Shown piece by piece: positions 1 to 8,159 of a stretch of 64,000 bases of DNA; within the stretch, counting starts at the first letter, position 1; each line of letters begins with the position of its first letter. Origin of the DNA: Ferdinandcohnia sp036965045 (GTDB lineage Bacteria; Bacillota; Bacilli; Bacillales; Bacillaceae_L). The position numbers and the translations under genes were made by a program. The notes under the pieces are model-generated. The model saw only the letters and a program-made list of their open reading frames with translations. It was not told the origin of the DNA and made no database searches. The stretch covers positions 39,543 to 103,542 of the forward strand of contig NZ_JBALOV010000029.1 in NCBI RefSeq assembly GCF_036965045.1, written 5' to 3'.

Positions 1-363
1 TAAAAAATAATCATGATTACCAAACACCGCATATACTCCATGTGTCGGAGCGATTTTTTGAAAAACATTTAGAAACGGAACAAGCTTCGGAATACTTCGT
101 TTTCGATCTAAAAAATCACCCGTGATTGCAATCAAATCAATCTTTTCATCTTTAACTTTATTATATAACTCTTCAGGTGTAATTGATAGATTTTCAAGAT
201 GTAAGTCTGATAGGTGGAGAACATTGACCTGCATCGGATCCACAATTTCATGAGTTGGTCTAACAACAATCTTATTTAAATTCACCTTGTAGGTGTTTTT
301 ATTTGCTTTTCTAAAAAAATAAAAAACCATCAAACTCGCAATAATGATAATAAAAATGCCCAC
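1..363 (-). CDS. Metallophosphoesterase, YkoQ-like (3' end outside window)
   Basis: This is the N-terminal 121 codons of a calcineurin-like phosphoesterase; the rest lies beyond the left edge. The GTG start at 361-363 follows an AAGGTGG Shine-Dalgarno sequence. The first ~17 residues form a membrane segment ending in FRKANK. The family's metal-binding blocks follow in order: SDLH (D-x-H), GDFLD (GD) and GNHD. The catalytic domain would therefore be membrane-anchored. The next gene upstream is YkoP-like, and ykoP and ykoQ are neighbours in B. subtilis as I recall, which favours YkoQ over the similar YkuE or YpbG. The substrate is unknown. Confidence 0.8.
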   Translation of the reverse strand, partial: MGIFIIIIASLMVFYFFRKANKNTYKVNLNKIVVRPTHEIVDPMQVNVLHLSDLHLENLSITPEELYNKVKDEKIDLIAITGDFLDRKRSIPKLVPFLNVFQKIAPTHGVYAVFGNHDYFL

Positions 364-435
364 AAAAAAACACCACCTTTTCTTCTTCCATTATAAATAA
401 TAGAATTCGAAAAGTTAGTGGTAATGAATGGATAC

Positions 436-987
436 CTAGCGATACAATTCAAATAATTTGTTTTTAGACATAAATAAATACATGGGCTGTCTTCTGAGAC
501 TCTGCGCTGAAATATTCGATACTGCCATACAATACATCGGAAGAAATACCATTAGTTTAAACCAAAGATAGACTTTATTTGATATTGAAATGGATTCAAA
601 ACCTAATCGCCTGCTCCCCTTGTTTAATGCAGTAATGCCAATAATCCCTTTAATTTCATTCTTCTTTGGATGGTTATGAAGATAGTTAGCAACTCCTGGT
701 AAAGCATGCTTGACATGCTTATAAATAAGTCGTGCCTTTGATGTTTCACTTTTTAACCGAAGCAGCTCCCTTAGCAAAATTACATTATGTAGGTGGATTT
801 TAATTAATAAATCGTTTTTCTTAATTTCAGTCCCATCTGCAAGAATACATGACCTACCTTTGTATTTTGTCACTTTTACACGTAAAATCTCCTTTTCCTC
901 CACATAAGTAAGCCGAGTGAATGCATAATAGATCGGGTCAAGAATCGTCCAAATAGTTATCACGCACAGCTTCATTCTTGCGAGCAT
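436..987 (-). CDS. ykoP: YkoP-like conserved protein
   Basis: A protein of about 183 residues resembling B. subtilis YkoP. Recognisable blocks are WTILDPIYYAFTRL near the start, KYKGRSCILADGTEIKKND, KIHLHN, NHPKKNEIKGIIGIT and RLGFES, with a hydrophobic stretch near LWFKLMVFLPMYC. A longer reading frame starts at 1011, but only the ATG at 985-987 has a good ribosome site (AAGGGGAT, 6-7 bases before), so I use it. It lies just upstream of, and in the same direction as, the YkoQ-like phosphoesterase, so the two are probably one transcript. The molecular function is unknown. Confidence 0.65.
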   Translation of the reverse strand: MLARMKLCVITIWTILDPIYYAFTRLTYVEEKEILRVKVTKYKGRSCILADGTEIKKNDLLIKIHLHNVILLRELLRLKSETSKARLIYKHVKHALPGVANYLHNHPKKNEIKGIIGITALNKGSRRLGFESISISNKVYLWFKLMVFLPMYCMAVSNISAQSLRRQPMYLFMSKNKLFELYR

Positions 988-1130
988 TAAAAGATCCCCT
1001 TTTACATTCATTTACATTTACATTTTCTCTTATTGGTGAAAAATTTATTTTGGAAAAGTAAGGCAGGATAAGAGGGAGAATCTTTTTCAAAACTATGTTC
1101 AAAAAGGTTTAAACGAAACGAGGTCATATT

Positions 1131-1280
1131 ATGAAAAAAGAGCGTGAAAATCAACCAGAGGAAAACCAAGAGTTCCCTGAACAAATTTCAAGTGGCTGCT
1201 TCACCTTCACAAGCCATGAGTTGTTCTGGAAAGAGCTTGAAACGATTGTGGAAGATGGTGTCCAACAAACAGAAGATTAA
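1131..1280 (+). CDS. Small acidic hypothetical protein (49 aa)
   Basis: A 49-codon frame starting MKKERENQPEENQ and ending EDGVQQTED. A GAGGT ribosome site lies 6 bases before the ATG and a strong hairpin terminator follows directly. The protein is acidic and Gln/Glu-rich, with one central hydrophobic patch (FTFTSHELFWKEL). I do not recognise the family. A longer overlapping frame at 1144-1419 runs through the terminator and antisense to the next gene, so I rejected it in favour of this one. Confidence 0.6.
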   Translation: MKKERENQPEENQEFPEQISSGCFTFTSHELFWKELETIVEDGVQQTED

Positions 1281-1285
1281 GAAGC

Positions 1286-1314
1286 AAAAAGGACTCCGCC
1301 TTGGAGTCCCTTTT
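1286..1314. terminator. Bidirectional terminator between the 49-aa gene and sco
   Basis: GGACTCC and GGAGTCC arms around a 5-base loop, with A-run before and T-run after, so it can stop both converging transcripts. Confidence 0.8.
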
Positions 1315-1319
1315 CCAAC

Positions 1320-1889
1320 CTATAGGATTGTTTTAATATCTTCTATAATTTCTTCATATGGAGTGTTTTCAACCCCATTGTACTCTTTTAAAACAGTGCC
1401 ATTTTGGTCAACTAAGTAAAATTTGATCACATGAATAACTTGATCCTCACCTTCAGGCTTTGCAACTAACGCTTTAAAGCTGTCCTTCGCAAATACAGTT
1501 ATCTCGTCAAGAGTATAACCGGTTAACAGATGCCAGTTGGATAAATCATCGCTATAGCCTTCAGCATATTCCTTTAACACTTCAGGTGTATCAACCTCTG
1601 GGTCAACAGAAAATGATACAAATTCAACATCTAGTCCCTCTTCCTTCACCATACCCTGTAGCTTAGCCATATGAGCTGACATTGGCGGACAAACGGTCTC
1701 ACAATTTGTAAAAATCATATCCGCAATCCAAACCTTGCCTTTTAAATCCTTGAGGCTAAAGTCTTCGCCATTTTGGTCCACATAAGAGAAATCAGAAACC
1801 TCATAATTCAATGCATTTGGAATTCCACTCCCACATGCAGCTAAAACAAAAATAAGTGCAATCACAATTGAAAATTTAATTTTTTTCAC
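1320..1889 (-). CDS. Sco/SenC copper chaperone lipoprotein for cytochrome oxidase
   Basis: A 189-residue lipoprotein of the Sco1/SenC family (B. subtilis YpmQ/BsSco), which delivers copper to the CuA site of cytochrome c oxidase on the outer membrane face. A lipobox LAAC places the lipid-modified Cys at residue 19. The thioredoxin fold carries the copper ligands C63 and C67 (CETVCPP) and a distal His near 153 (IHVIKF). The GTG at 1887-1889 is preceded by AGGTG. The frame remains open upstream to 1985 through an interspersed repeat, but that extension would bury the signal peptide and is not credible. A ba3-type oxidase with a CuA subunit is encoded at 57.1-59.5 kb and is one possible client. 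Confidence 0.9.
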   Translation of the reverse strand: MKKIKFSIVIALIFVLAACGSGIPNALNYEVSDFSYVDQNGEDFSLKDLKGKVWIADMIFTNCETVCPPMSAHMAKLQGMVKEEGLDVEFVSFSVDPEVDTPEVLKEYAEGYSDDLSNWHLLTGYTLDEITVFAKDSFKALVAKPEGEDQVIHVIKFYLVDQNGTVLKEYNGVENTPYEEIIEDIKTIL

Positions 1890-1923
1890 ATTTTCACCTA
1901 CATTCAAATTTTCTCTTCTACAT

Positions 1924-2040
1924 CCAGTTCCAGCGCCTGGGCCCTCGAGGTCACAAGCCAATCTGTCAAGAAGGTCAAAGAACAACCTTCTGGCCAGCTT
2001 GTCTTGTGCTTGTCGGGGCTGTACAAGTCGCTTGCACTTT
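1924..2040 (-). repeat. Interspersed repeat, copy A (upstream of sco)
   Basis: About 117 bases that, read on the minus strand, match 27645-27763 along their length. Shared landmarks are GCAAGCGACTTG, CAGCCCCGA, GATTGGCTT, GACCTCGAGGG and CGCTGGA. The copy lies just upstream of the sco start and keeps an open frame into it. I recall similar repeats scattered through Bacillaceae genomes. It may be a non-autonomous mobile element. Confidence 0.8.
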
Positions 2041-2175
2041 TGTTATTCAATATCTCATTTTAAAGAATATAAGACAAACTTACAACATAAAAGGCTGTGA
2101 ACAATTTTCGAACATATTGAATAGCCTGTCAACATAAAATGGACAAGGAGAGTGAGTTTTGGGAGGTTTACAAAT

Positions 2176-2232
2176 ATGAGGTATTATTTTCCTATTAAGA
2201 AAGGTCATGTTAATCAATGCCTAAAGTGGTAA
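2176..2232 (+). CDS. Possible 18-codon leader ORF before yitT-like gene
   Basis: ATG at 2176 has the best ribosome site in the area (GGGAGG, 9 bases before). It opens an 18-codon frame, MRYYFPIKKGHVNQCLKW, whose end overlaps the ATG of the membrane-protein gene at 2217, itself poorly served by an SD. It could be a translationally coupled leader peptide, or the true N-terminus of the YitT-like protein separated by a frameshift. Confidence 0.35.
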   Translation: MRYYFPIKKGHVNQCLKW

Positions 2233-2837
2233 TAACCTATGTATGTATAGTTATTGGTGCATTTTTACAGGGACTAGGTATGTCCTTATTCTTGTTTCCT
2301 CATAACATTCCTTCCGGAGGTGCGGCTGGGCTCGCGATTTTAATGAATCATTGGACACTACTTCCCTTAGGCATGTCCCTGTGGATTGTCAATTTCTCCT
2401 TTTTAATTCTGGCTTTAAAATACTTCGGGTTTTCCTGGACTGTGAAAACGATGATTGCAGTAACAATCACCTCAGTTACTGTTAGCTTGGTTTCAACACT
2501 AGGCTCTTTTCTAACACCCTTTTTCTGGCTTGACCTCTTACTTGGAGCGATGATTTTCGGAGTGGGTGTCGGGCTTTTAATTCGAAGTGGATCATCAAGT
2601 GGAGGAATGGTTATCCCAACGTTAATGATTGCCAAATACAATGATTGGTCACCTGGCAAAGTCATGCTTTGGATGAATTTTTTTATCTTTTTATTAACAG
2701 CATCTGTTATTGATATTCGAATCGTCTTCTACGCCATTCTTTGTCAAACCATTTCAACGAATATCATTGACTATATCTATCACCTTAGAGCACCGTCCTT
2801 TATTTCAACCCCTTCCCTCGGTTGGAGAAAAAAATAA
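2217..2837 (+). CDS. YitT-family integral membrane protein (short form)
   Basis: A 206-residue protein with about five or six hydrophobic segments and the family signatures FLFPHNIPSGGAAGLA and RSGSSSGGMVIP. It corresponds to the membrane half of YitT/DUF161 proteins; the C-terminal DUF2179 domain of the full-length (~280 aa) members is absent. Function is unknown for the family. The first ATG in this frame is 2217, directly after an in-frame stop, with only a distant AAAGG as ribosome site. See the 18-codon leader ORF, which may be the real start if a frameshift is present. It ends at a bidirectional terminator shared with cysC. Confidence 0.75.
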   Translation: MPKVVITYVCIVIGAFLQGLGMSLFLFPHNIPSGGAAGLAILMNHWTLLPLGMSLWIVNFSFLILALKYFGFSWTVKTMIAVTITSVTVSLVSTLGSFLTPFFWLDLLLGAMIFGVGVGLLIRSGSSSGGMVIPTLMIAKYNDWSPGKVMLWMNFFIFLLTASVIDIRIVFYAILCQTISTNIIDYIYHLRAPSFISTPSLGWRKK

Positions 2838-2868
2838 AGTAAGAAAGCTACAATCGCTTTCTTACTTT
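2836..2868. terminator. Bidirectional terminator, yitT-like / cysC
   Basis: Perfect 13-bp stem (AAAGTAAGAAAGC / GCTTTCTTACTTT) with a 7-base loop between convergent genes; it includes the last bases of cysC. Confidence 0.8.
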
Positions 2869-3466
2869 AAAGAATTTCTTTTTGTTTTAAATAATCAATT
2901 ATCCTTTCAACCGATTGTGAGATGGTTAATTGATCTGTTTCGATCACCAGTTCAGGATGGTCAGGTTCTTCGTAAGGAGAGCTTATTCCGGTAAAATCGG
3001 ATATCTCTCCGTTTCTAGCTTTTTTGTATAAACCCTTTGGATCACGATTTTCACAAATCGAAATTGGACACTTAACATAAACCTCGATAAATTCCCCGTG
3101 AGGAAATAAATTCCTTACCTGATTACGATCTTCTCGAAATGGCGAAATGAATGCGGTTGAAATGATTTGCCCACTATCTACGAAGAGCTTTGACACCTCA
3201 CCGATTCGGCGAATATTTTCTTTCCGATCTTCCTTGCTAAAACCAAGCCCTGCATTCAAACCGTGGCGAATATTATCCCCATCAAGAACATAACTTTGGA
3301 TTTTTTTTGAAAACAGCACCTGGTCAAGGGCATTTGCTAAGGATGATTTACCAGAACCTGAAAGCCCAGTAAACCAGATCACACAGCTTTTATGTTGATT
3401 TTGTTGTTGTCGATCTTGTTTTGTTACAGTTGATTGATGCCATATAATATGTTGTTCTTCGCCCAT
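2867..3466 (-). CDS. cysC: Adenylylsulfate (APS) kinase
   Basis: A 199-residue kinase that phosphorylates APS to PAPS. The P-loop GLSGSGKS lies near residues 34-41, and the family blocks DGDNIRHGLN, FISPFREDR and DPKGLYKKA follow. The ATG at 3464-3466 has AAGGTGG five bases before; a GTG three codons upstream sits inside that SD and is not used. It is the last gene of the operon comA - phosphatase - cysH - sat - cysC and follows sat by a few bases. In B. subtilis the paralogue yisZ sits with yitABCD, so this copy may serve sulfolactate synthesis as much as general sulfate assimilation. Confidence 0.93.
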   Translation of the reverse strand: MGEEQHIIWHQSTVTKQDRQQQNQHKSCVIWFTGLSGSGKSSLANALDQVLFSKKIQSYVLDGDNIRHGLNAGLGFSKEDRKENIRRIGEVSKLFVDSGQIISTAFISPFREDRNQVRNLFPHGEFIEVYVKCPISICENRDPKGLYKKARNGEISDFTGISSPYEEPDHPELVIETDQLTISQSVERIIDYLKQKEIL

Positions 3467-3476
3467 AATTCCCACC

Positions 3477-4625
3477 TTATATCTTCGTATATTGTTCAGC
3501 CATACCTCGAATGAGGACCTCGACTACCTCTTGTCTGCTAAATTCCTTTGGTGGTTTTTTACCCGCTTTCAGCATTTCACGTACTTTTGTCCCCGATAGG
3601 ATCACATGGTCTTCTTTATTGTGAGGACATGTTTTGGCCGAAGCCATGTTTCCGCACTTTATACAGAAAAAGCTATGCTCAAAAAATAATGGCGTAATTC
3701 CTAGTTCGTCTTCTGTAAAATGGCTAAAAATTTGTTGTGAATCATAGGTGCCGTAATAATTTCCGACCCCTGCATGATCACGACCGACAATAAAATGTGT
3801 GCAGCCATAATTTTTCCGAACCAATGCGTGAAAAATAGCCTCTCTCGGACCCGCATAGCGCATTGCGGCTGGAAACACAGATAGAAACACTCTGTTTTTC
3901 GGGTAATATTTTTCTAAGAGAACCATATAGCTTTCCATCCGGATATCACTTGGTATATCATCGGCTTTCGTTTCTCCAACTAACGGATTTAAGAATAACC
4001 CGTCAACCACTTCTAAGGCAGACTTTTGAATGTATTCATGTGCTCGATGAACTGGATTTCTTGTTTGAAAGCCAACCACCTTTTTCCAACCTAGATGCTC
4101 AAATACTGCTCTCGTTTCGATTGGATCCAAGTAAAAGGTCTCGAACTTCTTTTTCTTTGGACGTTTTACCAAATGGATTGGCCCAGCAAGATACACATCT
4201 GGTTTTTCATACAATTTTTTTACGCCAGGGTGTAATGAATCTGTTGTCCGATACACCTTAAAGGCTTCCACTTCTTTATCTACCAAATATTTTTCGGTTA
4301 CTTCGATAACGCCGTATACTTCACCATTATGAACCAATCGAATCTTTTCGCCGATTGAGATCTTCTTTGCAGATGTATGGTCCACTGCCAAAGTGATTGG
4401 GATTGACCATGGCAGGCCGTTTGTAAGTCTCATCGAGTGTAGAATTGATTCATAGTTTGCTTTTCCAATAAAGCCTTCAAGCGGACTGTATGCCCCTACT
4501 GCAAGTAATTCCAAGTCACTTAACTCCATATTGCTAAGCTCAATATGTTTATCGATTTGTTCATAGTCAACCGTAGGGTTGAAACGATTGACCAGTATAC
4601 CGCCATGCGGTTTACTCAATGCCAA
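3477..4625 (-). CDS. sat: Sulfate adenylyltransferase (ATP sulfurylase)
   Basis: A 382-residue enzyme making APS from sulfate and ATP. The catalytic blocks QTRNPVHRAHEY and GRDHAGVGNYYG are intact, and a C-terminal Cys/His cluster (CIKCGN...CPH) fits the zinc site of bacterial monomeric enzymes. The start is a TTG (MALSKPHGG...) with GGAGG eight bases before; an ATG five codons upstream contains the SD and is unlikely. The gene sits between cysH and cysC in one operon. It is equivalent to B. subtilis sat or yitA, and the operon context (with comA) favours the yitA role. Confidence 0.94.
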   Translation of the reverse strand: MALSKPHGGILVNRFNPTVDYEQIDKHIELSNMELSDLELLAVGAYSPLEGFIGKANYESILHSMRLTNGLPWSIPITLAVDHTSAKKISIGEKIRLVHNGEVYGVIEVTEKYLVDKEVEAFKVYRTTDSLHPGVKKLYEKPDVYLAGPIHLVKRPKKKKFETFYLDPIETRAVFEHLGWKKVVGFQTRNPVHRAHEYIQKSALEVVDGLFLNPLVGETKADDIPSDIRMESYMVLLEKYYPKNRVFLSVFPAAMRYAGPREAIFHALVRKNYGCTHFIVGRDHAGVGNYYGTYDSQQIFSHFTEDELGITPLFFEHSFFCIKCGNMASAKTCPHNKEDHVILSGTKVREMLKAGKKPPKEFSRQEVVEVLIRGMAEQYTKI

Positions 4626-4650
4626 TTTGATAACCTCCATTACCCAAACG

Positions 4651-5358
4651 TTATTTTACATGTAATCCGCATTCTGTTTTATCGGAATTCGCCCATCTCC
4701 CTGAGCGCAAATCACCGTTTAGCACCTGATTCGTACAAGGTGCACAGCCAATGCTTGGATAGTTTTTGTCGTGCAATTCATTATAAGGAAGATTGTTAAG
4801 CTGGATATAAGTCCAAACATCATCCCACGTCCAGTGAATCAGTGGGCATATCTTTATATTTTTGAATTTTTCATCCTTATTTAGGTATTCCGTATTTCTA
4901 CGTGTTGGTCCTTGTTCGCGACGCAAACCAGAAATCCAAGCTTTCCTTCCTGAAAGAACTTCATTTAGAGGCACAATTTTGCGAATTTGACAGCATAAAT
5001 TCGGATTTGTCTTCCACAACTCATCACCGTATTTATTTTCCTGCTCTTTAAGATTTAGTATTGGTTTCTTCAATTCAATGTTGAGAGTCGGATACTTTCC
5101 TTTGATTTTATCGATGAGTTCATATGTTTCTTTAAAATGGAGCCCCGTATCTAAAAACACAATACGTGCGTCTTTTTTAACCTTTGAAATGAGGTCGATT
5201 AATACAATTCCTTCCGCCCCGAAGCTGCAAGCATATACAATATCTTCTCCTGAATATGTGTGATATGCCCACTTTAAAATATCGTAATAGTCTTTGTTGT
5301 TGTAGATCACTTCCGTAACACTTTCCTCATTCCAGTTCTCATATGTGATGGCGCCCAA
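4651..5358 (-). CDS. cysH: Phosphoadenylyl/adenylyl-sulfate reductase
   Basis: About 235 residues; it reduces PAPS or APS to sulfite with thioredoxin. The paired Cys motifs of the [4Fe-4S] type are present (CCQIRK and GCAPC), as is the C-terminal catalytic ECGLH. Other family blocks are ACSFGAEG, FLDTGLHF and SGLRREQGP. The probable start is a TTG at 5356-5358, nine bases after GAGAGGAGG; nearby upstream TTGs are too close to the SD. The gene overlaps the preceding phosphatase by 20 bases, which suggests translational coupling. Sulfite from this enzyme is the co-substrate of ComA encoded two genes upstream. Confidence 0.93.
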   Translation of the reverse strand: MGAITYENWNEESVTEVIYNNKDYYDILKWAYHTYSGEDIVYACSFGAEGIVLIDLISKVKKDARIVFLDTGLHFKETYELIDKIKGKYPTLNIELKKPILNLKEQENKYGDELWKTNPNLCCQIRKIVPLNEVLSGRKAWISGLRREQGPTRRNTEYLNKDEKFKNIKICPLIHWTWDDVWTYIQLNNLPYNELHDKNYPSIGCAPCTNQVLNGDLRSGRWANSDKTECGLHVK

Positions 5359-5899
5359 TCTCAAATTCCTCCTCTCCAACTTGGATTGTAAGCATCTGAT
5401 TGTTCTTCATTTCAATTTGATTCATTTCATTGATGTTCCCAAATTTTGAATAGGATAAGCATGCACGTATCCACGAACCATGCCCGAATACTAACAATGA
5501 TTCGTAATCCTTGTATTTTTGTAAAAATGTACGCACTCGCATCTCCAGGTTCGCAATCTTTTCTCCAAGCACTATTTCACGTGGGTTTGTAAACCACTTA
5601 TTTTTATGTGCTTCGATTAGTTGTTTTTTTTCTTTCCCTTCAAAGTCACCAAAATGAAGCTCATTTAACAACGGCTCAATTGTAAAATGTTTATATCCGT
5701 ATGCGCTCGCTGTTTGTTGTGTTCGAATCAAGGAGCTTGCTAAAGTCAATGAATAATGTTGTTTTAACCTAAGTTTGTTTCGTTTGATTTCTTCTTTAGT
5801 TGTCTTCGTAATTTCTATAATAGGAATGTCATGACTACCTTGGAGAATCCCTTTCAAGTTCCATTCCGTAGGAAGATGCCTAATTAGGGTAAGTTCCAT
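5339..5899 (-). CDS. Histidine phosphatase superfamily protein, candidate phosphosulfolactate phosphatase
   Basis: A 186-residue branch-1 histidine phosphatase. The phospho-acceptor motif LIRHLPTEWN places the nucleophile His at residue 8, and a second catalytic His sits in VFGHGSW. GGGGGAG precedes the ATG. It overlaps comA by 16 bases upstream and cysH by 20 bases downstream, so its role is tied to theirs. In the yitABCD locus of B. subtilis the equivalent slot holds YitC, a ComB-type 2-phosphosulfolactate phosphatase. No ComB is present here, so I infer that this unrelated phosphatase dephosphorylates phosphosulfolactate. An alternative is a PAP or sugar-phosphate phosphatase. Confidence 0.85.
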   Translation of the reverse strand: MELTLIRHLPTEWNLKGILQGSHDIPIIEITKTTKEEIKRNKLRLKQHYSLTLASSLIRTQQTASAYGYKHFTIEPLLNELHFGDFEGKEKKQLIEAHKNKWFTNPREIVLGEKIANLEMRVRTFLQKYKDYESLLVFGHGSWIRACLSYSKFGNINEMNQIEMKNNQMLTIQVGEEEFEIGRHHI

Positions 5900-6657
5900 G
5901 CCTTCTCCCCCATGAAAAAGGTTTCACTGCGTAAGCCTAATCTTTGTGCTTCCAAAACAAGTACATCATTGATTTTGACGTTCCCGAGATTGACATTTGT
6001 ACCAAATTGATTGATGAAAAACATTTGCTGCTTCGGTGTCGGCGCTTCAAAAATGACCCTATTCACATCAATATTTTTCGAAATTCGGTCAATCAACTCT
6101 GTATTGACGTTGCCTAATGCGTTGTAAATACCTGCAGTTCCCGAATCCCTTCCCTCGGTAATGACATATTTACAGCCTGTTGTTAAAAGCATGTTTATTT
6201 CATGCTCCCATTCTGACAACGGCATTTCCTTGTCTTGATCCTTGGAGCCGACTTCTGCAATAACATTAAAATGCTTCTTACATTTTTTGATAAGTGAAAG
6301 CCTTTTTTGAAGTGGAATATCCACTGTCCCATTTGAAATTTCAATCCATTCAATTCCAAGCTTCTGCAGGCTTTCAACATATTCATCAAGCCTATCTTGG
6401 ACAAAGCTTTTTTCAAAAAGTGTTCCACCACAATATGGAATGATTTTATATTTTTTATAAAGATTGATTTTTTCTTGTAGGTTTGGGGTTACATAAGCGG
6501 AACCAATGCCGATCTTCGCGATATCTATATAAGCATGGTAGTCACTTAAGTATGACTTCAATAAGCCAATAGGCGTTCCAAAATCAGCAATTGAGGTAAT
6601 TCCATAGTTTCGTTCTCCCTTTGTTCGCAATGGAACATTAAGAAAGTTCATAGACAT
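5884..6657 (-). CDS. Phosphosulfolactate synthase (ComA/YitD family)
   Basis: About 257 residues resembling ComA/YitD, a TIM-barrel enzyme that adds sulfite to phosphoenolpyruvate giving (2R)-phospho-3-sulfolactate. Recognised blocks are KIGIGSAYV, YCGGTLFEK, EWIEISNGT, AEVGSKD, ITEGRDSGTAG, IFEAPTP and NVNLGNV. The start is ATG 6655-6657, four bases after AAAGGAGG; a second ATG two codons on is equally possible. It is the first gene of the five-gene operon. In Bacillus the product 3-sulfolactate accumulates in spores. I could not find a convincing sporulation promoter in the 240 bases upstream. Confidence 0.85.
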   Translation of the reverse strand: MSMNFLNVPLRTKGERNYGITSIADFGTPIGLLKSYLSDYHAYIDIAKIGIGSAYVTPNLQEKINLYKKYKIIPYCGGTLFEKSFVQDRLDEYVESLQKLGIEWIEISNGTVDIPLQKRLSLIKKCKKHFNVIAEVGSKDQDKEMPLSEWEHEINMLLTTGCKYVITEGRDSGTAGIYNALGNVNTELIDRISKNIDVNRVIFEAPTPKQQMFFINQFGTNVNLGNVKINDVLVLEAQRLGLRSETFFMGEKAWNLP

Positions 6658-6896
6658 AACTCCTCCTTTATCAACAAGCACTAAACCATCTGTTTAGAGT
6701 CTTTTTTTGTTATATACACCCATCTTCTTACAGTTGCTATGTTATTCAAAAATAGATAAATGGTGTATAGATTGGGCTTTTCTCTCACCTCTTCAAATTG
6801 GAAACTACTAACAGAATAAGTATCATTGCCATTTGAAAAAATAGTAAAGCAATCATTAATTCCACTTTCAATCCGTATATAAGGAGATGCAAAAAC

Positions 6897-8144
6897 TTGT
6901 CCAGCAAAAATAATTCAGCAATGACAATTGTTGCGATTAGTTCAATTCCACTAATCCTTGTACTTGGAAATTCAATGCTCATCCCTGTCTTACCGCAGAT
7001 GCAAAAAGAACTAGATATTAGTCAATTCCAGGTGAGTCTTGTCATTACTACATTCTCTGTAGCAGCAGCGATTTCAATCCCGTTGCTTGGTTATTTCTCG
7101 GATCGTTTTTCCAGAAAGGCCGTCATCATACCTGCACTGATTCTCTATGGTACAGGGGGACTTCTCGCTGGGGTTGCATCCGCTTGGTTTTCTAGTCCAT
7201 ATTTTTGGATCATGGCTGGTCGAGTTATGCAGGGTATAGGCGCAGCAGGAACAGCACCAATTGCAATGGCCCTTACAGGTGATTTGTTTAAAGGTGGCAA
7301 ACAAAGCCGCGTCCTTGGCCTAGTTGAAGCCTCAAACGGCTTTGGGAAGGTCATTTCACCAATAATCGGGTCGTTACTCGCGTTGTTATTTTGGTATGCG
7401 GCCTTCTTCGCTTTCCCAATCTTTTGTTTAATTTCGGTACTTTTGACCATGTTCTTTGTCAAGGAGAAAAAGCAAAAGAATGAACCACCACCACTCAAAA
7501 AATATGTGCATGGATTATTTTCTGTTTTCAAAAATGAAGGAAGATGGCTATTTACAGCTTATCTTGCTGGCGCAACCTGCTTATTCACTCTGTTTGGGAT
7601 TCTCTTTTATTTATCCGATGTATTAGAGAAAACCTACGATACAGATGGAGTACTAAAAGGGTTAATATTAGCTATCCCCCTTTTATGTATGACAACAACT
7701 TCCTATATTACCGGAAGTAAAATCGGTAAAAAGATGCCATTAATGAAAAAACTCATCATCATTGGGTTATTTCTTATGACAGCATCATTTGCCTTATTGG
7801 TCTTGTTTAAAAGCCTGATCCCATTTATTGCTGTATTAGCCATAAGCAGTATCGGAACAGGACTTGTTTTACCTTGCATTAATAGCTTTATCACAGGTTC
7901 CGTTTCGACTGAAAAGCGAGGTTTTGTCACATCTCTTTATGGATCTGTTCGCTTTTTAGGAGTGGCAGTTGGACCACCTATCTACGGCTGGCTGATGAAC
8001 TGGTCTCGTGCTGGAATGTTTCTGACTACCGCATCATTAACATTAGTCGTTGGCCTGTTATGTATGATTTTAATCCATGTAAAAAAGAAAAAACCTAGTA
8101 AGGAAACAAATGATTCTCTGTTCAAAAAATTACAGGTAACGTAA
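6897..8144 (+). CDS. MFS transporter, YitG-like
   Basis: A 415-residue, 12-segment major facilitator with the loop 2-3 signature GYFSDRFSRKAV and the motif GRVMQGIGAAGTAPIAMAL. It resembles the drug-exporter branch (Bcr/YitG type). The start is a TTG seven bases after AAGGAGATG. It is divergent from the sulfolactate operon, and yitG lies close to yitABCD in B. subtilis as I recall, so a transport role for sulfolactate or a related organic acid is conceivable but not shown. The next gene follows after 15 bases and is likely co-transcribed. Confidence 0.85.
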   Translation: MSSKNNSAMTIVAISSIPLILVLGNSMLIPVLPQMQKELDISQFQVSLVITTFSVAAAISIPLLGYFSDRFSRKAVIIPALILYGTGGLLAGVASAWFSSPYFWIMAGRVMQGIGAAGTAPIAMALTGDLFKGGKQSRVLGLVEASNGFGKVISPIIGSLLALLFWYAAFFAFPIFCLISVLLTMFFVKEKKQKNEPPPLKKYVHGLFSVFKNEGRWLFTAYLAGATCLFTLFGILFYLSDVLEKTYDTDGVLKGLILAIPLLCMTTTSYITGSKIGKKMPLMKKLIIIGLFLMTASFALLVLFKSLIPFIAVLAISSIGTGLVLPCINSFITGSVSTEKRGFVTSLYGSVRFLGVAVGPPIYGWLMNWSRAGMFLTTASLTLVVGLLCMILIHVKKKKPSKETNDSLFKKLQVT

Positions 8145-8159
8145 AAAGGAGGAATTGTC

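Noticed and set aside
1144..1419. 91-codon plus-strand frame overlapping the terminator
   Set aside because: It crosses the terminator hairpin and runs antisense to sco. The 49-codon frame at 1131 has the ribosome site and ends before the terminator.
6658..6896. Sigma-E, -G or -K promoter for the sulfolactate operon
   Set aside because: Several partial matches (for example TGAATA and CATAGC) do not combine with a correctly spaced partner element.
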